From: Planctomycetota bacterium
GTDB taxonomy: Bacteria; Planctomycetota; UBA1135; GCA-002686595
Assembly (NCBI GenBank): GCA_004296785.1
Contig: SCVU01000336.1
Location: 1-7,935, forward strand
DNA: 7,935 nucleotides
Direction: 5' to 3'
Numbering within the stretch: the stretch's first letter is position 1; each line of letters opens with the position of its first letter. The translations under genes were made by a program, and so were the position numbers. The notes beneath the pieces were generated by a model. It saw only the letters and a program-made list of their open reading frames with translations, had not been told where the DNA came from and made no database searches. Positions 5,855 through 7,935 of this stretch are shown here, in pieces.

Positions 5855-6346
5855 GTGCGGTACCCCGGCGCGGCGACAGTGCTGTTCACGTTGCTCGTCC
5901 CGGGCACGCTGATCGGGCTCGTGCCGTGGCTGGTCGCGACGCGCTTCGAGCCATGGCCGCTCGAGCTCGGCGCAATGCGCCACGCCGGCTGGCCGCTCGG
6001 CGTGCTCGGGCTCGCGATGTACCTGCGCTGCGCGACCGACTTCGCCGTGCACGGCCGCGGCACGCCGTTCCCGCTGGCGCCGCCGACCGAGTTCGTGTCG
6101 CGTGGACCCTACCGGCATACGCGCAACCCGATGTACTGGGCGATGGGCTCGCTCGTCGCCGCCCAGTCGCTGCTCTACGAGTCGGGCGGATGCATCGCCT
6201 GGCTCGTGATCGTCGCCGCGGTCTGGCACGCGTTCGTCACGCAGCACGAGGAGCCCGCGCTCGCGCGCGCGTTCGGCGCGAGCTACGCGCGCTACCGCGC
6301 CGCGGTGCCGCGCTGGGCGTGGCGCCTGCGGCCGTGGAGCGGCTAG
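5855..6346 (+). CDS. Isoprenylcysteine carboxyl methyltransferase-like membrane protein
   Basis: This 163-residue integral membrane protein belongs to the ICMT/phospholipid methyltransferase superfamily, which uses S-adenosylmethionine at the membrane. Hydrophobic segments are about residues 8-28, 44-62 and 95-127, the last probably a helical pair. The diagnostic motifs are RGPYRHTRNPMY (83-94) and EEPALARAFGASYARYRAAVPRW (132-154, given in part), where the paired glutamates and the P-R-W ending are conserved. GTG at 5855 was chosen because the frame upstream overlaps the opposing gene and reads as arginine-rich shadow. A later GTG at 5879 would cut into the first helix. Bacterial members act on diverse acceptors, and prenylated protein is unlikely here. 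Nine bases separate it from the BtuF-like gene, so the two may share transcription. Confidence 0.85.
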   Translation: MRYPGAATVLFTLLVPGTLIGLVPWLVATRFEPWPLELGAMRHAGWPLGVLGLAMYLRCATDFAVHGRGTPFPLAPPTEFVSRGPYRHTRNPMYWAMGSLVAAQSLLYESGGCIAWLVIVAAVWHAFVTQHEEPALARAFGASYARYRAAVPRWAWRLRPWSG

Positions 6347-6349
6347 CCT
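6344..6349 (+). promoter_or_regulatory. Candidate leaderless -10 (TAGCCT) for the BtuF-like gene
   Basis: TAGCCT, whose TAG is also the stop of the upstream gene, lies 6 bases before ATG at 6356. There is no Shine-Dalgarno. It is possibly an internal promoter, but the shared stop codon makes chance more likely here than at the other two sites. Confidence 0.3.
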
Positions 6350-6355
6350 GGACCG

Positions 6356-7147
6356 ATGCGCATCGTCTCGCTCTGTCCGAGCCTGACCGAGCTCGTGTTC
6401 GACCTCGGCCGCGGTGCCGAGCTGGTCGGCGTGACCGACTGGTGCGTGCACCCCAAGCCCGCGGTCGACGCGATCGAGAAGGTCGGCGGCACGAAGAGCC
6501 CCGCGGTCGCGCGCATCGTCGAGCTCGCGCCCGATCTCGTGCTGCTGAACGAGGAGGAGAACCGCCGCGAGGATGCCGACGCACTCGCCGCGGCGGGCGT
6601 GCGCTGCCATGCGAGCTTCCCGCGCGACGTGCCCGGCACCGCGGCAATGGTGCGGTCGATCGCCGCGGCGCTCGAGCGGCCCGCGGAGGGCGAGCGGATC
6701 GCGCGCGAGATCGAGCGGCGGCGCGAGCGCGTGCTCGCCGCAGCGGCGAGCCGACCGCGCGTGCGCTTCGCGTACCTGATCTGGCGCAAGCCGTGGATGA
6801 GCTGCAATCGCGACACGTTCGCGAGCGAGCTGCTCGCGCAAGCGGGCGGGGAGAACGTGTTCGCGGACGCGAGCGAGCGTTACCCGGAGTTCACGCCGGA
6901 TGAGCTTGCGCGCGCGCGACCCGAGCTCGTCCTCCTGTGCACGGAACCGTTTCCGTTCCAGGACAAGCACGCGGATGAGCTCTCCGAACTCACGGGACTC
7001 GCGCGCGCGCGCTTCGCGATCGCCGACGGCGAGTACTTGTCGTGGCACGGCTCGCGGACGCCGGATGGGATCGACTACGCGGAGCGGATGATCGAGTCCG
7101 CTAGAAACGAAATCAGCCGCACTACGTCGCGCGGCCCAGCAGCATGA
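6356..7147 (+). CDS. BtuF-like cobalamin/metal-receptor fold protein without signal peptide
   Basis: This 263-residue protein has the helical-backbone metal-receptor fold of periplasmic B12 and siderophore binding proteins such as BtuF. It starts directly at the first strand (MRIVSLCPSLTELVFDLG), so it is predicted cytoplasmic rather than a normal ABC-transporter receptor. Family blocks are VGVTDWCVHP (24-33), VGGTKSP (43-49), LAPDLVLLNEEENR (57-70), and YLIWRKPWMSCNRDTF in the second lobe, followed by GGENVFADASERYPEFTPDEL. The E-x-NR and IWRKPWM signatures are, to my recollection, typical of the cytoplasmic cobalamin-binding-like branch. Its function is not established, and no btuC or btuD genes are visible. 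The window also holds a B12-dependent mutase, but on a separate transcription unit. The last codons (NEISRTTSRGPAA) and the stop come from the first copy of the repeat cluster at 7104, so the native C-terminus was probably replaced or extended by the repeat. Confidence 0.85.
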   Translation: MRIVSLCPSLTELVFDLGRGAELVGVTDWCVHPKPAVDAIEKVGGTKSPAVARIVELAPDLVLLNEEENRREDADALAAAGVRCHASFPRDVPGTAAMVRSIAAALERPAEGERIAREIERRRERVLAAAASRPRVRFAYLIWRKPWMSCNRDTFASELLAQAGGENVFADASERYPEFTPDELARARPELVLLCTEPFPFQDKHADELSELTGLARARFAIADGEYLSWHGSRTPDGIDYAERMIESARNEISRTTSRGPAA

Positions 7148-7180
7148 GCACTGCTCAGCCGCGCGACGTGGTGGGGCTGA
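7104..7180 (-). terminator. Candidate intrinsic terminator for the leftward gene
   Basis: Read on the minus strand, the middle inverted copy (7180-7153) pairs with the first copy (7149-7145 and 7135-7113) in a long stem with one mismatch, one wobble and a 9-base bulge. The tract TTTCGTTTC (7112-7104) follows it, the layout of an intrinsic terminator. It would catch transcription of the secreted-protein gene at 7316 that passes the hairpin at 7271. Confidence 0.5.
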
Positions 7181-7215
7181 AACGAAATCAGCCGCACTAC
7201 GTCGCGCGGCTGAGC
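7153..7215 (+). terminator. Alternative long hairpin after the BtuF-like gene
   Basis: Bases 7153-7180 pair with 7188-7215 across a 7-base loop (AACGAAA): 28 positions with 26 Watson-Crick pairs, one G-T wobble and one G-G mismatch. It begins 5 bases after the BtuF-like stop. No T-run follows on the + strand, so it may terminate weakly or protect the mRNA 3' end. Confidence 0.5.
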
Positions 7216-7270
7216 TGGATCACGACCGTGCCTGGTTCCGCGATCCCGCGTTCGTGAGTTGCGAATCGCA

Positions 7271-7306
7271 TGCCGCGCGCATCGAGCGATGCTCGAGCGC
7301 GCGGCA
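7271..7306 (-). terminator. Bulged hairpin just past the leftward stop
   Basis: TGCCGCGCGC (7271-7280) pairs perfectly with GCGCGCGGCA (7297-7306). An inner TCGAG/CTCGA stem follows after a single-base bulge, with loop CGATG. It starts 9 bases beyond the stop of the minus-strand gene at 7316. There is no clear U-tract. The remaining bases 7216-7315 hold no gene that I can support. Confidence 0.5.
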
Positions 7307-7315
7307 CGCGCTCGA

Positions 7316-7935
7316 TCAGAAGATGACGCCGCTCGTGACCGGCGAGACCGCCAGCGGCAGCAACCCGGTCGACGTGTGGAAGAACGCGGCCTGGAAGTGC
7401 AGCGGCGTTCCGGCCGGCAGGCCCGGCGCGAACACGTAGGTCGGTTGGAACCAACCCTGCGCGGGCACCGGCTGCGCGGTCGCTAGGAAGAAGTCGAAGA
7501 AGCCGTTGCCGATCGCGAGGTCGACGATGCCCGGCGCGTACGACGGCTGCAGCGAGCCCGAGATCGCGACGAACGCGACGTCGCCCGCTGCGCCGCCGAC
7601 GTACGGCTGCGCCGGCACGCCGACGATGAAGCTCGTGAGCGTCGCAGCCGTCGCGCCGAAACGGATCAGCGGCGCGGGCGCGACGATCGGAACCGTCGTG
7701 CTGGCCGTCCCGTTCGCGTTGGTGAGCTCGATCGCGAGCGGCCCGAGCTGCGGCCAAGGCGGCAGCACGAACGAGCGCGTGTGCGAGCTGACGTTCGTCC
7801 ACGAGACCGTCGTCGTCACGCCGTTCAACTTCAGCGTCGTCGTCGGCGCGAGGTTGCAGCCGTGGATCGTGATCATGTTCGGGCCGTCCGCGAGGCTCGG
7901 CGGCGCCGCCGGCGTCACGGAATTGATCGCGATCG
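7316..7935 (-). CDS. Secreted IPT/TIG-domain protein, planctomycete style, N-terminus beyond window
   Basis: The minus-strand frame is open through the right edge, so this is the C-terminal part (about 206 residues) of a longer protein. A GTG at 7918 is in frame but is not a start, because an IPT/TIG-like segment runs across it: INSVTPAAPPSLADGPNMIT followed by IHGCNLAPTTTLKLNGV, the 'I-x-S-V-x-P ... G-x-x-V-T-I-x-G-x-N-L' pattern. After an Ig-like stretch come VDLAIGNGFFDFFLA and the ending GLPAGTPLHFQAAFFHTSTG... up to the last residue F. The GLPA-x4-H-[LF]-Q spacing matches the end of the secreted protein at 3917-5290, so the two probably share a C-terminal domain. Such domains are typical of extracellular proteins, but the signal peptide would lie outside the window. 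Hairpins at 7271 and 7104-7180 probably end the transcript. Confidence 0.75.
   Translation of the reverse strand, partial: IAINSVTPAAPPSLADGPNMITIHGCNLAPTTTLKLNGVTTTVSWTNVSSHTRSFVLPPWPQLGPLAIELTNANGTASTTVPIVAPAPLIRFGATAATLTSFIVGVPAQPYVGGAAGDVAFVAISGSLQPSYAPGIVDLAIGNGFFDFFLATAQPVPAQGWFQPTYVFAPGLPAGTPLHFQAAFFHTSTGLLPLAVSPVTSGVIF

Larger units (their letters stand above)
7104..7215. repeat. Three-copy direct/inverted/direct repeat cluster
   Basis: A 32-base sequence beginning GAAACGAAATCAGCCGCACT is perfectly repeated at 7104-7135 and 7179-7210. Its 28-base core (TCAGCCGC to GGCTGAGC) is present as an inverted copy at 7153-7180, two bases different from the exact complement of the core at 7188-7215. 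The first core is interrupted by a 9-base insertion (7136-7144, CCAGCAGCA) before its TGAGC end (7145-7149). The middle copy can therefore pair with either neighbour. The cluster sits at the convergent end of two genes and supplies the stop of the upstream one. Confidence 0.9.

Noticed and set aside
5926..6903. 325-codon + strand frame across the methyltransferase and BtuF-like genes
   Set aside because: Shadow frame; the real products in the other frames have recognisable family motifs.
7104..7215. Repeat cluster as a CRISPR array
   Set aside because: Only two direct copies plus one inverted copy, no regular spacers and no cas genes; part of it is coding.
7254..7439. Small + strand open frames at 7254-7486
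   Set aside because: They overlap the minus-strand IPT/TIG gene and hairpin and have no family features or ribosome site.

Overview
The window is very G+C-rich, densely coded bacterial DNA. It looks like the chromosome of an environmental bacterium. Two secreted proteins point to Planctomycetota: a signal-peptide beta-helix protein and a truncated IPT/TIG-type protein, whose C-terminal regions look alike. Large families of such proteins are known from deep-branching, high-G+C planctomycetes. This placement is inferred from protein style and is not proven; Myxococcota or another high-G+C phylum remains possible. I see no tRNA, rRNA, transposase, integrase, CRISPR array or phage gene.

Region 1 (1-3846, all on the + strand) reads as one catabolic operon. 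It begins inside the catalytic subunit of a coenzyme B12-dependent acyl-CoA mutase of the split type. Next come a small two-helix membrane protein of unknown function, the separate B12-binding mutase subunit, a small excisionase/MerR-like helix-turn-helix protein, an acyl-CoA dehydrogenase and a metallo-beta-lactamase-fold hydrolase. Three of the five junctions are 4-base GTGA or ATGA overlaps, which suggests translational coupling. The pathway would be oxidation of short or branched acyl-CoAs (propionyl, isobutyryl or similar). The mutase residues that separate methylmalonyl-CoA from isobutyryl-CoA specificity lie upstream of the window, so the substrate is open.

Region 2 (3847-5290) has a 70-base leader with a TANNNT hexamer, a tight hairpin and two near-identical 19-base direct repeats around a small palindrome. 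It is followed by a secreted beta-helix protein. Its 3' end overlaps that of a convergent DinB-fold protein (5259-5822, - strand).

Region 3 (5823-7147) starts with a 32-base divergent gap. Beyond it are an isoprenylcysteine methyltransferase-like membrane protein and a cytoplasmic BtuF-like (cobalamin/metal receptor fold) protein. The starts at 5822, 5855 and 6356 have a TANNNT hexamer 6-8 bases upstream and no Shine-Dalgarno, a pattern expected of leaderless transcripts.

Region 4 (7104-7315) is the convergent junction. It holds a compact direct/inverted/direct repeat cluster whose first copy supplies the last codons and stop of the BtuF-like gene. The cluster can fold into either of two mutually exclusive long hairpins. 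A further separate hairpin lies just past the stop of the leftward, truncated secreted IPT/TIG protein gene (7316 to the window edge).

I found no clearly new molecular system. The items most worth a second look are the repeat cluster at 7104-7215, the membrane and HTH genes embedded with a split B12 mutase, and the leaderless-promoter pattern.
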